This document shows positions 1 to 10,651 of a stretch of DNA of 64,000 nt, piece after piece. The position numbers and the translations under genes were made by a program. Every line of letters begins with the position of its first letter. The stretch's first letter is position 1. Source of the DNA: Massariosphaeria phaeospora (Eukaryota > Ascomycota > Dothideomycetes > Pleosporales); contig JAADJZ010000031.1 of assembly GCA_011032825.1 (NCBI GenBank), forward strand, positions 62,001 through 126,000, written 5' to 3'. Below the pieces are notes generated by a model. It was not told where the DNA came from, searched no databases, and was given only the letters and a program-made list of their open reading frames with translations.

Positions 1-247
1 ACGGATATTAAACCATACCACCTACCAAACTATCATGGACGTTCAGATCCTGTGCTCTTCATATGCCCTGCACACAGTGCCTAAATGATTCAGACTACTT
101 TGTGATGATGGAGCTCAGCTGTGTGGCACACACTAGTTGACTTGCACAGTTTAATTTAACTTTTTTAATGTGTCCACATCTATCCTACAAATACACATAT
201 CCTGCCGCACAACCCCCCACATCATCAACCACACCTACATATATCGC
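1..247. other. intergenic, no gene seen
   Basis: AT-rich stretch at the left edge of the window, downstream of the small minus-strand gene that ends at 248. No open frame with coding character, RNA gene or repeat was recognised. Confidence 0.5.
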
Positions 248-822
248 TCATTTCTTCGAATCCCCCGTATTATGAATTGAATTCGGCAGCGCCCTACACC
301 CCATTCATTAGCCATCATTCCCATCCCCACAACTCTACCCTGCCTGCAAAAGAAAGAGGGAACATACCGCTCCACCGCCTCCGGCACCACCTTCTGCACC
401 GGTTTCGGCACAATGCTGTCCTCGCCGCCGTCCTTGGCGTGCGTCTTCCACCGCTGGTCGCCTGTGTCGTGCACCTGCGCGGACGTGTGTATTAGCAATC
501 ACATGCATATACATAAACATACATCCACTACCACTAAAAAAGACTGGGTGGAAGGATTGGGGTGGAGGTAGGAATGGATTGTAGGTGGAGATAGGGGTGA
601 AAAGGGAGAGTGTATGCGTACTGCGTTCGGCACCGACGTCTCCACGCCCTTGGGCAGCTTCTCCTGCGCCTTGTCTGGCACGACGGAGCTGCCGGTTGCG
701 TGCGACTTGTCTGTCGTGGAGGCCATGGAGCGCGTAGGGAGGGGGAAGGTGGCGCGGGTGGTGGTTGTGGGGGGCGTGGGCTTGAAGGCGAGGAGCGTGC
801 GGGTGGGGAGGCGGAGCGGCAT
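248..822 (-). CDS. small conserved fungal protein with two internal repeats, probably mitochondrial
   Basis: Three exons: 822-622, 474-368 and 293-248, giving 117 aa. The introns (621-475 and 367-294) have GTACGC and GTATGT donors and GCAG and GTAG acceptors, and all phases agree. The first 32 residues are rich in Arg, Thr and Pro without acids, like a mitochondrial presequence; a second Met at residue 33 (position 726) would give a short cytosolic form. The mature part holds two related repeats of about 30 residues (about 45-74 and 86-115). Each has a V-V-P or I-V-P start, a Gln, a P-x-x-V-E step and an end of the form P-x-[AS]-[VI]-H-[DN]-T-G-D. This repeat style is found in small conserved fungal proteins of unknown function. 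A TATA-like sequence (TATATAA, minus strand) lies near 962-968. I name no function; the exon structure is well supported by the clean repeat it restores. Confidence 0.75.
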
Positions 823-1976
823 AGTGGGTTTATTTTGCGTTGGAGATGGAATCTGTGTGTAGGTGGGTGGGTGTGTTGCCGGTTTATTTTTCGAGTAGAT
901 ACGTAGGTAGATGGTTCAAGGCGATTATTTATTTCACGGAGAAGCGCAATTGCGGATTTGGCTTATATAGCCCAGAGGCGGTGGGCACGAATAACTCTAT
1001 TACGTTGGTGCGGCGTCATTGCGGATACCGATGCGGAGACGCAGACGGAGGCGGAGGATTGATTGAGCTGAGTAGACTAGACTATGGGTGCGCATGTAGG
1101 TGTCATGAATACGTGATGACGCTGGTCCGTTATGTCCGAGGTCGATGGGGAATGGGCGATGGATGACGTCTTGGATGAGGCCTGGATGGCTAGGCTAAGT
1201 TGGGGGTTAGCGTGCATTGGTATATCGTTGGAGGGGTTGAAACCTCGTTCTTTCTTGCAGAGAATCGAGATTTGTCTGGATTCGTGCTTATGGATTATCT
1301 TGTGCTTTGGCTTCGTGTAGGAGTTTTTTGGGAAGAGCTTACGGACTACTTTCGCCAAACAAATGGAACCCGTGGCGGGAGCAGCCCGCGGAAACCTTCC
1401 ATGTCTCCTTCCTTCAGCTTTGGGCACGCGTTAGCTACTGTAGCATGTTGAGATAGAGCTTGGTGAAAGTAAAGTTATCCTTCTACGGTATACTAGGATC
1501 TCTTACCTGGTAAGAGCACGGAAAGCATCATTACTGCTATAGCGGGTACCAACTCACCGCCTATCCGGCTTTCAAGACAGCCATTATGATGGCGCTATTC
1601 CTTGGTGTAATACGTGCCAAAGCATGAACTTCTGTAACGGGTCTGGTAGAACATAGTAAAGGTAGTTCTGTTTGTTGAAGTGTGAAGGAATTTCCTAGAC
1701 GTCTTCGAGATTCGATTTTCGTGGATGTTTGCACTTTAGGACCTAGTACACAGGCTCTACTTCGGTTGAGGTGTTAAGCAAGCCCTTTCTTCATGCTACT
1801 GTCGTTCTTGCTTGTTATAATAGCCTGTTCCTACTGCTGGATCATCGTGGCACGAATTTTCTGGTTTATCTTGGAGTACCTTGGATCAAACATCTTCTCC
1901 CTGCAGTATAATTGTAGATCATACTCGATTAAAACCTCAACGTTGAGTCGTTGACACCCCCACAAAGAGTCTCTCA
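823..1976. other. intergenic region, no convincing gene
   Basis: About 1.1 kb between the small repeat protein and the F-box-like gene. Short open frames on both strands show no domain, no conserved motif and no supporting splice signals. The TATA-like element near 962-968 fits the promoter of the minus-strand gene to the left. Nothing else was recognised. Confidence 0.5.
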
Positions 1977-3002
1977 TTACCTGCTTTCACAAAACAGCAC
2001 ATATTCGGAATCTAAAAGGCCCGCCACCCCGGGTTGTACGGGCTTCCCAATGCCAGTGCTGTTGACATATGGCCAGCTAGGAAGATCTTCGGTGTACCTC
2101 ATGACTTCCGATGACTGCAACCCCCTCGATGTAAAACACGTCAGACTGTACTCACCGACAGCGAAGTCGGCGCTCTCCAGTCGATAGGCAGAAAGTCTCT
2201 CCTCCCACCTGCCCCAGACTTCACCACGAAGTTGAGCGTCGGTCCCAGCTCCATGCTCCACGCCCCTCAAGTCCCAACAAAAGGCCATGCGCCCCACATT
2301 GATGTCTCTCCTCTTCATCTCTTCGATCATTTCCAAGTGTGCAGTAAGACCACTCGTAGTAGTAGAGCTACCATCGCGTCTGGCCAAACGATGAAAGGTT
2401 TTCACGAGATCGTCTTCGTTTGTGTAGGGTCTTCCGGACCATTCCCAACTGCTTGAGATATCGACGGCATTTCCCACAACAACTTCGAACACGTTGTTTA
2501 TTATGTCGTAGAAAGTGAGTTCTTTTATATCGATTATGTCCATGCCGTTGGTTTCTGTAACATGGTAGATTGTCGTATCGTTGTAGACTAGGACTGCAAC
2601 CTCGGCGAAATGCTTGGTGAATAGAGGGCGCAATGCATCGACTATTTGCATCGGGTCCTTGTCGTACTCCTCTAGAGACTGAATAGGTATCTTAATCATC
2701 TGGTTCCTTAAATTGGCGAAAGTACTATCCGACGGGATACTCGGCACCTCCACGGCGACTTCGGGAATCGCCGAGAAGAACTTCTTGTAGTCTTTGAGAT
2801 AGCATCGCAATGCCGGCACAGCGATCTGTTCTACCTCTTGTTTTGCCTGTCGACACGATAATATAAATCCAGCATAAGTTCTCCAGCTCGCGAACGGGTA
2901 GAGCTCGGCTTCCATGTGAGCGTAGATGGTTACGCGGATATCGTAATTGAGGTGCTCGAAGAAGGGTCGAGGGACTCCTTGATGTGACACTGTGCACGCC
3001 AT
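1977..3002 (-). CDS. F-box-like hypothetical protein
   Basis: Uninterrupted frame of 341 aa from the Met at 3002. The frame stays open to a Met at 3194 (405 aa), but the extra 64 residues look non-conserved and the domain starts just after the chosen Met. Residues 12-60 have the pattern of the F-box-like region of many dothideomycete orphans: P-R-P-F-F-E-H-L, then D-I-R-x-x-I-Y, then a C-R-Q-A motif followed by E-V-E. The rest is mixed alpha/beta with no recognised repeat. F-box proteins usually recruit substrates to SCF ubiquitin ligases; that role is inferred from the family only. Near the 3' end a GTGAGT followed 41 nt later by TTGCAG could be a very short intron that would shorten the C terminus; I left it unspliced because 41 nt is below the length of the other introns here. 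Confidence 0.6.
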   Translation of the reverse strand: MACTVSHQGVPRPFFEHLNYDIRVTIYAHMEAELYPFASWRTYAGFILSCRQAKQEVEQIAVPALRCYLKDYKKFFSAIPEVAVEVPSIPSDSTFANLRNQMIKIPIQSLEEYDKDPMQIVDALRPLFTKHFAEVAVLVYNDTTIYHVTETNGMDIIDIKELTFYDIINNVFEVVVGNAVDISSSWEWSGRPYTNEDDLVKTFHRLARRDGSSTTTSGLTAHLEMIEEMKRRDINVGRMAFCWDLRGVEHGAGTDAQLRGEVWGRWEERLSAYRLESADFAVGEYSLTCFTSRGLQSSEVMRYTEDLPSWPYVNSTGIGKPVQPGVAGLLDSEYVLFCESR

Positions 3003-4327
3003 TCCCTGAAGTAGTTTTAGAGTGATACAATAAAGAATTGTTTTTAACGTTTTCTGCAGGTAAGGTTGTTGTTGTGTGGTTGATGTGACTCCCGCGCTGC
3101 AAATTTGAGCTTGCGAAAAACGTCTCCGTGCCTTCGAAAGTGCGGGGCCCGCTAAGCAACAGCTAGCGGATCGATAAGTCACCACCGTATCCATTATGGG
3201 CTTCGTCCTTCATGAAGTCATCTGTTTCAAGTAGAATCTCCTGTAACTTCAGATACAACCAGGGAAAAAGAAAGATCTCTGGTACGTTCACCAGCAAGCC
3301 CCCGCCTGATATGTAGCACGTGACTAATATCATGTGATTATCGATTCCCATGTCACAAAGGTCTCAAGATAGGGCTTCGACTCACCGATAGTCAATACCT
3401 CCATGGTCATATGACAGAGACGTGAGTTATTCGGTGCTCCCGTCTAATCCACATTTCGTCTTCTAGCAACCCGAACCATCCGTACCCGCCTCAATCTTCG
3501 GGAAGGAATCTGATGTCATCTCGGCCCGCAATCGTGCATATACCCGTTTTCGTTTTTCCCACTTTTATCCTCGTTCTCAGGATCGACAGGCTACTAGCCT
3601 ACCCGAGATTAGTCGCCAAGCTGCCTGATTCAGGATTGAAACCTAAAGCAATGTCACTCATGCGCGGGCATCCCCTTGGGCGTTAATACATATTTAAAGA
3701 TTTCGCGATTCCGCAAAATTTAAATACCAACACCAACATTTCCCCAAGCTTTTCGCTTGCGCACTTCAAGTGTAGCCAAAACCTCTAAAGACAGTTCAGC
3801 TCGTAATGTTGTGGCTGGACCTCAAGCTTTTTCTTATGATTGGTCTTTACCTAAGAGCGCCGAACATGTGGGCAGTTGTCGTGCGACACTGGAAAGGCAT
3901 CAGACTCTTGTGGGCGAACCGTGTGTGGCGGAGCGCGGTTAGTGAAATCTGAATGCACCTGGAATATGTTGCAGGCGAAACCGATTAGAAAGGCAGATTG
4001 GGTGCAGATGCGAGTGTTCGCCTGACTGGGCACCGTTTAGCTGCTGGCATTGCGCACAATCACCATGTGAAGAACCGTTGTTGAACAGTAAGAAAATGAT
4101 ATTTTATCCCCCTAAATAACAGACCGAACCTTGCAGCATACCAGAAAACGATTAACAGATTAGAAAGAAAGCGATCGACGGATCAGAACATAAGAGAACG
4201 TAAACAGAAGTGCGAGAACATAAAAGAAGTGCAAGAACACAAACAGAGATGCAAGAGCGTAAGAACACAGTCCCCTTCCAGCCCACCTTCACTCATCATG
4301 GCATAAAGTCCTAATGTTCGCTGTGGA
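3003..4327. other. intergenic region, no convincing gene
   Basis: The 64-codon upstream extension of the F-box-like frame occupies 3003-3194. Beyond it only short, compositionally unremarkable frames occur on both strands. Near 4190-4260 there is a loose tandem of AGAACATAAxxGAAGTGC-like units (about 20-30 bp each) in the 3' flank of the next gene. No RNA gene or mobile element was recognised. Confidence 0.45.
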
Positions 4328-5862
4328 CTACTCTCCGTCGAACTTGGCGATGATCTCCTCATCCGAAGGAATGTCGCATTTGAGGCCAAATGTGAAGCAG
4401 TCCGTCTTAGGCCAGACCTCATACTTGGGCTCGCTTTCTGGAAAGTTGGGGTAGTTGGTGTCGAGCTTCAACTGCTTGCCGCCGTATGAGTCGCCTGAGA
4501 GTTCGAAGAACCTGCCCTTCTTGACCTCCATGCCAAAGGCGCACTTGGGCAGCCCAGAGGTAAAACCATCAAAGTTAGTAGAACCCATGGCGCCCTTGTT
4601 GGATTCCCAGCAGTCGAGGGTGTTCTGGTACGTGGCGAACCTGTCCATGCCATAGCCGACGGGCTCGGCTTGCCAGAGGATTTCGCCGGGGCCGTTGAGC
4701 CCGCCGAGGAGGTCGCCGTTGTCTTTGCGGTGGTACAGGGTGATGCAGCGTTTGCCGTCCCAGACAGCGTTCTTGTCGTCCACGCATGCGGCTTCATTGC
4801 CTACGTTGTCGTTGATGTGGACGAAGGCGTTGTTCAAGGTTCGCAACAACTGGAACGCCGCCATCTGTTTGAAGTTCCTGCGCGCCTCATCGAACGCGGG
4901 GAGGACCTCTGTACCGACTTGGTTCTGGAGCCACTGTCCGCCGTCAAGGACCGATGTGATGACATGGCTGTACTTCTTATCGCTCTTGAACGTCATCGAT
5001 TCGGGGATTTCTCCTGCGCCCTCGCCAAAAATGGCTCCGTGTACCGTCTTCACCCATTCCCTCCCCTGTTCGAGCGTCTCGCGGACTTGCTTCTTCACTG
5101 CTGCTTCCGCATCCTTGCCGGTTTCGACGGGCTCTTTCTCTCCCATTATGGCCTGAACCACACCAGTGAGAGCGGAACCAGTTGCAAGGACGCCGGAAAG
5201 AGGGGGAGCAGCGGCTGTAAGAGCAGAGGCAAAACCGAATGATGCGCCCACGATGGATGCGACGCCCACTGGCTTCTTAACGGCGTCCGCCGTCTTGAAA
5301 TCTTCGAAGACCTTGTGCACATCGTCGTCTATCTCGTCCTTGAGCGTCTCGAGTTGCTCATAGTAGAGCCTGAAGTATGTATGGATGTTCTTCGCCGACT
5401 CCAGAATATAGAACATGCCGGAAGCGTTTGCGTCTCCGAATTTCGCTACAATCAGAGCGATTAGATTTTGATGGCTGTTTCGCGCACTCACGGGGAAAAC
5501 TTACAGCATTCCACCTTCCCGTAATCACAGTGAACGGTCACTTCTGGTGACGAGCAGTCCATGTTGCTTGCAGCCGAACCGGGAAACATTTCCTTGTAAA
5601 TTTCGTTGGCCCACTTCTTGACACCATTCTGGTTGAGGTATGAATCGAGGAGCTCCGCAGCGTTGCCGCCCTCCCAGATGCTTTTCTGGACCTCTGGTGT
5701 GTCGAAACTGTTGACCGCGGCGCAGGTGCCGGTGTTGATGCCTCCGGGTAGGCTGTCAAGGATACTGCCTCGCGGCTGCAGACGGGATGTTGGCGCAGCG
5801 TAGGCATACTGGCCGAAGAGGAGGCCAGTAGCACCGATGGCGGAAATACGACTGAAATGCAT
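4328..5862 (-). CDS. large secreted protein of unknown function with a Gly/Ala-rich hydrophobic segment
   Basis: Two exons, 5862-5505 and 5445-4328; the 59-nt intron has a GTAAGT donor and a TGTAG acceptor. Product 491 aa. The Met at 5862 was chosen because it starts a clear signal peptide ending near an A-Y-A-A-P site; the open frame upstream to 5919 adds no signal. The N-terminal part (about 30-119) has several Cys. Residues about 120-175 look helical with regular Leu, Ile and Phe spacing. Residues about 178-221 form a long Gly/Ala/Ser hydrophobic stretch broken by a Pro pair, like a helical hairpin that could insert in or lie against a membrane. The C-terminal third is richer in Cys, Trp and aromatics and looks like a beta-type domain. 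It resembles a class of large secreted fungal orphans (possibly the DUF7872 type), but I cannot confirm the family. Confidence 0.75.
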
Positions 5863-6262
5863 GGTGGATGGTGAGCGATGGGGAGTTGAATGAATGTAAT
5901 GGTCTTCGAGACCTGTCAAAAGAGTGACTGCGAACTGAATGAGTGTATGAAGGAGAAGAGAAGAGAAGGACTGAAAAGCTGGCTGATGGTTTGAAAGAGT
6001 GGCTCCGATCAGCTATTTATCCCCTTCCACTCACATCACATCACATCATAATGTCACTCCAAGAGTTTACGACTCACGACATCTGGACCATAGGGCTACC
6101 AGCCGAGCGAAAATCAATGGCACCGAAGCGGGGTGTCTCTGGAAACCTGCAATCTCACACCTCTGATATCATTCTGCTAGAAGAAAAGCACAAACATGGT
6201 ACGTGAGTATGGCCATGGCACGAGCAGCCCCATCTATGCTTCACGAAGTTGAAACATGCGCT
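5863..6262. promoter_or_regulatory. upstream region of the secreted-protein gene
   Basis: Lies between the start of the secreted-protein gene and the foldback element. A TATA-like GATAAATAG (minus strand) is at about 6012-6022, roughly 155 bp upstream of the chosen Met, which suits a core promoter. A short frame at 5943-6206 on the plus strand has no features of a gene. Confidence 0.4.
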
Positions 6263-6880
6263 GTGCTAACATCGGACCCCCCTAGCGCTAAATCCAACCC
6301 ATAGGAATCAGTAAGCATACTATACGCCCGATCATCTCGCTGCCGGTATCTATCGTATAATCTGGTGGAGGTCGGATATGTCGATCTCAACCTCTGTACA
6401 GTATAGTGGACAACGGGTGTCTCGGGAGGATAGCGCTTAGGCAGGTGTTAACCACTCAGCTGCGTGCAAGTGGAGTTATTCAAATCTTACTAACCCTCTG
6501 TTGCGGCTCACAGGCGGCGGAAGCAGATATCCGAAATCGACAAATCAGACCTCCACCAGATTGTACGGTATCTAGTATGTTAAGATTAAATACACTGTGT
6601 ACATTACAGCCGCCACCTGCCTGTCGCCCGCTATCTGCCTGTCGCCCGTGTATACGCAGCTGAAAATCTTTTCTAGGACCTCATAAGCTACACGCGCTGG
6701 GTGGGCGATAGGCAGGTAGCAGGCGATTGGAAGGTGGCGGGCGATAGGCGTAATGGTTGTATTTAATCTTAACAGATACTAGATAGACACCGGCAGCAAG
6801 ATGATCTGGCGTATAGATATGCTGACTAATCCCAGTAGGTTGGAACCGTTGGATTTAGCGCTGGGGGTGGATTTTAGCAC
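6263..6880. mobile_element. foldback (MITE-like) element with nested inverted repeats, about 0.6 kb
   Basis: The two ends are imperfect inverted repeats of about 90-100 bp. The left end begins GTGCTAACATCGG, followed by AGCGCTAAATCCAACC; the right end, read backwards, begins GTGCTAAAATCC with the same AGCGCTAAATCCAAC block. Further inside, the blocks reading GCTGCCGGTATCTAT (left) and GCTGCCGGTGTCTAT (right, reversed) continue the match. A second nested pair pairs about 6340-6390 with about 6525-6570 (GGTGGAGGTC against its complement), and a third pairs about 6565-6630 with about 6690-6780 (TTAAGATTAAATAC and CTGCCTGTCGCCCG-type units). No open frame inside can be a transposase, so it would be non-autonomous. 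Exact ends and target duplication are uncertain. Confidence 0.65.
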
Positions 6881-9101
6881 GCCGCTAAAACATAAACAGT
6901 GCATGAGGTTCGCACGAGAACGTCGTGACATTTGTGTCCTGGCTAGATCGCGCTGAGACGTCGTTCGTTTGGAGCTAGTCTCCGCATCCGCATAGGGTTC
7001 CCTCCGGCCCCCATCTTGCTAGCCAGATTCGTCTAGCACACTAATCGCGGTGCACGATGGATGGTTCTTGGGAGCTCAAAGCTGAGGAGCCTTATTTGTT
7101 CACGGAGCAATGCTTTCCCCAGATCCAACATTCAATGAAACTGCAGGTACGCCAATTGGGCAGCAGCCGTAGTTCACTTGTTCCAAAGCACGGAGTACGC
7201 CCGATTGGATTCTGAAATGTTAATTTCAAGGTTTTAGCTCAGGAGAGAGATGCCGTGACAAGCTTTTCGTCTCTGTAGTGCATGCGCTCAGGATGCGCTC
7301 AGGATGCCAAGAAGCGGACACTCTTCGGCGGACATAATCGAATGAGGAATTTCTCATGGGCTCGCGAAAACTTTTCTCCTCGGCGGACAAACAGTTTCTG
7401 CACGCCGCCTACGATTGAGGAACCAAATACACCAAGCTGCACTTTCCTAACTAAGAGGCTAACCAGTTATGATGGACCAGTCTGGCAACAGTTATCAGAA
7501 AACCATACTGGCGTCAGGTACTTTCTCTATATCGGCTTCTCCGCGACGCTTACCATCATCTAGCTTACCTCAAGCTTCGCACGGGCGATCGCATCCGATG
7601 TTCCAGAGAAACCTAGGGCCCGAGTACGTAATTACTATCCCTGGATGCCGTGCGAGAAGCAAGGTGTCGTTTCTCCCCACCATGACTCGTTTTACCTAAG
7701 GGAAGCCGCTAGTGATGCTGATCTCGAAATAGAGCTACACTGCCACCTCTACCGGCGACATCATGTTCCAACAACTCGCTTTACCGAACAAACCACTCAC
7801 GTACACTGAGAGCAAATAAGGCCCCCCGCAGCAGCACGCGAAAACCTTTTGTTGACAGCGTTTCGCCTGCCCTGTCATTTTGTTCTTTGGGTAAGCAGCC
7901 ATCATGAGGTGATTGATGTGGCTGCCCGGTGCTGCTCCACCAACATGCCTAGACGACCGCAGCGCTCCAGCCCTATCGTGGCTACATGGAACGCTGATCA
8001 CAAATGAGGTTTGTCGCAACGGGTTCGCTCGCGAGATCTTTTACCTATCCTGCTCACGGGCGATGCCGAAAATAAACGAGGCCGTCGCAAGGCAGCTCGC
8101 AAAGACCTTTTTATCTCGGCCACGACTCACACGCTTCATGTCCAACACGCACGGGCAATCTGACAAGACTTTGCGGCCGAACCATAGGCCGAGTGGCTGA
8201 GCTGTGCAGCAATATCTCGCGGAACAGTTCAGGAGAGCCGCTAGATTTTGTCCATGCGAAATCCTGACATGCAACTCAGAAGCTTAGCTACACTGCTCTG
8301 GCGACCGCTACCAAGTATCGACTGAACCCCTTCGATCAATGGTACGGAGTACAGAGACATGGACATGAGTTAACCACTCAATCAACCGATACCAAGCAGG
8401 TCGCGACAGAGCTCCAGAAAACGACGTACAAACAACATCTACCTACATATCCACTCTACGCGCTTCTTTCATCTACCTGCCCCGAGAAGTTCTCTCGAGC
8501 TGCTCATAGCGAGGAGAGCCTCGTATGTTTCCAGCGTAGGTTGAGCTAAGTAGGTGGTTGGCTTCGCGCAGTGTACTTTCAAACCTACCGTTTCTCAAGA
8601 TGAGTCTGATAAATCTTCGCTTCTTTCATCTCTTCACACACACACGAAATGTCTCTCCTTATTGTATACTCCTTTGTAGCTAAAACAAAATGCTATGCCA
8701 ACGTACTAAGTTCTAGAAACCAGCATCCCCGCATCGCAGTACCCGGCCATACCATGTCCAGATACCTCACCTCTCTCCACGAAATCATACGCAAGACGTC
8801 GCACAAACCATATCCTTCCCAGTGCCGTCTTCAATCCCAACCGTCCTCAATCTCCCCCGCCTCTGTCCCAGCTCCCTTACACTCTGCAAACACTACATCC
8901 GAAAACAACCTTGAAAAACAGCCTTTCATACATGGCTGCATGCCCGGTAGACAATATCCAGGCGATCGTGTAGTAGTCCTACAAAACGCCGAGGCCCACC
9001 TACTTAGCTGCTGCTGAAAACAATCGAGCCTCCCTCACAGAAACTGAAACTCCGAGCATCTGCGCATTCTCAAACTTCTCAGCTGCCCAGGTGGTTCGAC
9101 A
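6881..9101. other. gene-poor tract, possible decayed repeat
   Basis: About 2.2 kb without a convincing gene. Two segments about 540 bp apart (7700-7770 and 8230-8320) share GCCGCTAG followed downstream by AGCTACACTGC and a CGAC/CTACC tail, which suggests an old duplication. A GCTCGCGAAAACTTTTCTC sequence at 7360-7378 recurs, inverted and direct, near 45.75 kb and 47.94 kb. A plus-strand frame at 8649-9017 (122 codons) lacks a domain, signal peptide or TM segment and is probably spurious. Confidence 0.45.
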
Positions 9102-9191
9102 ATCACGTGGTTGTGAGGACACATCTAACTCAAAGCAGTTAATAATATATCTAACTCAAAGCCGTTAGATATGTCCGCACAACCACGTGAT
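9102..9191. repeat. short perfect-looking hairpin element
   Basis: Two 28-bp arms (9102-9129 and 9164-9191) are inverted copies with about three mismatches; both outer tips read ATCACGTGGTTGTG in their own orientation. The loop carries two direct copies of an ATCTAACTCAAAGC unit. The 90-bp size and strong palindrome suit a tiny MITE or an excision remnant. It lies about 125 bp upstream of the mariner copy but does not share its terminal repeat. Confidence 0.6.
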
Positions 9192-9271
9192 CAGCATTTT
9201 TAATCGAAATACCGATGCTAGCCGAGACACACTCTACCACTACGCCTTCGCTCTGGTTATGCGACACCCGC

Positions 9272-9313
9272 ATCAGCATTAGTATTAGCATCAGCATTAG
9301 TATCAGCATTAGT
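9272..9313. repeat. CAGCATTAGTAT simple repeat
   Basis: Tandem hexamer-type repeat of CAGCATTAGTATTAGCAT units immediately left of the mariner insertion. It supplies the TA-rich target into which the element inserted. Confidence 0.75.
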
Positions 9314-9316
9314 ATA

Positions 9317-10651
9317 TACTGTGGTATCAGGCAAAAGTTTTGTAGGTGGGTCCCGGAGACAGGGGGCTTAGGGGCAGTGCAAAAGCCCCCTACAGACTGT
9401 TTTACATCAAAACCCCTGTATTTCTGTACAGAATTTAATGCGCCCCCGTCGCGTCTTCGTTTATCGCCCAACTTTATCCCTTTACCTATCCTATATATAT
9501 TGAGTCCCCCATCAACGCCACGTCATACGCCCCATCTCTCTCGCGATCAACGTCTCCAAGTACAGACTCTGTCTCTCGCTGGTCATGGCCATCGGTATAT
9601 TGCAGATTTGCTGAAGATCTCTGCAAGACAGGTTGGCTACGCTATCCACGCTGAACGCGTCACGCCCAAGAAGCGGACAGGTCGCCCACGTCAGCTCACG
9701 AACGATCAGATTAACGAGCTTGTGACCTACGTCACTCACTCACGAGCGTCTCGCCAGATGAGCTTTACCCGCCTTGCCGAAGGCCCTTTCTCACATTGGA
9801 ACGTTGGAGAATACGTTATCCGCAACGCACTTCGAAGCAGAGGGTACGTACGACGTATAGCTCGTGCGAAACCTCCTATTTCTGAGGCCAACCGACAAAT
9901 ACGGCGCGCGTGGGCAGAGGCTCACGTTGGTTGGACGCGAGAGGAGTGGGAGAGTATCCTCTGGAGTGATGAGACGTAGGTCACAGGAGGGAGGCACAAG
10001 AGAGTCTGGGTGACAAGGAGACCTGGCGAGGAGCTTGATGATACTTGCCTCGTGGATAAGGTGCGTAAGAAGCGTGGGTGGATGTTCTGGGGCTGCTTCT
10101 CTGGTACAACAAAGGGCCCATCTCTATTCTGGGAGAAGGAGTGGGGGTCAATTAACAACAAGAGTTATTGCGAGCGTATAGTCCCTCTTGTACATGCCTG
10201 GCTACGTCTTAATCCCTCCTTGAAATTTATGCAAGACGGCGCTCCTGGGCATGCTGCAGCATCGACACAAGAGGAGCTTCACGAGAGAGGAGTATATCCT
10301 ATCTTCTGGCCAGCGTACTCGCCAGATCTCAACCCTATTGAGACTGTCTGGAACAAGATGAAGGATTATATAGAGAGCTGCTATCCAGATTTACCTAGTG
10401 GCAAGTAGCGTACGTACGAGCAGCTTCGTGAGATCGTAAAGGAGGCCTGGGACTACGTTTCACCTGACGTGTTGAGAGATCTAATTGATAGCATGAAGGA
10501 TCGATGCCAGGCAGTGATTGATGCTGATGGAGGTCATACGAAGTATTGATATTTGCATGTAAGATAAGACAGAATTAGGCTTAGACTATACCTTAGCACA
10601 CCCCCCTGTCTCCGGGACCCACCTACAAAACTTTTGCCTGATACCACAGTA
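9317..10651 (+). mobile_element. Tc1/mariner-type DNA transposon, 1335 bp, inactivated copy
   Basis: Bounded by perfect 50-bp terminal inverted repeats, 9317-9366 and 10602-10651, each beginning TACTGTGGTATCAGG at the outer end. A TA dinucleotide flanks both sides (9315-9316 and 10652-10653), the usual Tc1/mariner target duplication. The single internal gene encodes a DD34E transposase and carries two in-frame stops. Intact termini with a dead gene suggest the copy could still be moved by a transposase made elsewhere, which is inference. Confidence 0.93.
9500..10549 (+). pseudogene. Tc1/mariner transposase, two premature stops
   Basis: A frame of 350 codons runs from a TTG at 9500 (where related proteins would be expected to have ATG) to TGA at 10547-10549. 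The N-terminal third has the paired helix-turn-helix layout, with a G-R-P-R-Q linker at the usual place. The catalytic triad is visible: Asp in W-S-D-E-T just before the first stop, Asp in M-Q-D-G-A-P-G-H, and Glu in S-P-D-L-N-P-I-E-T-V-W, with 34 residues between the last two (DD34E). Stops are TAG at 9977-9979, where a Trp codon is expected after D-E-T, and TAG at 10406-10408, where a Gln codon is likely. Both fit C-to-T change in a CpA context on one strand, the RIP signature. The frame is otherwise intact. Confidence 0.9.

Noticed and set aside
8649..9017. Plus-strand frame of 122 codons
   Set aside because: No domain, signal peptide or TM segment, codon use unlike neighbours, and it lies in a repeat-derived tract.
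9023..9700. CRISPR-like array or inteins in the repeat tract
   Set aside because: The repeats are simple hexamers and a palindrome; the organism is eukaryotic.
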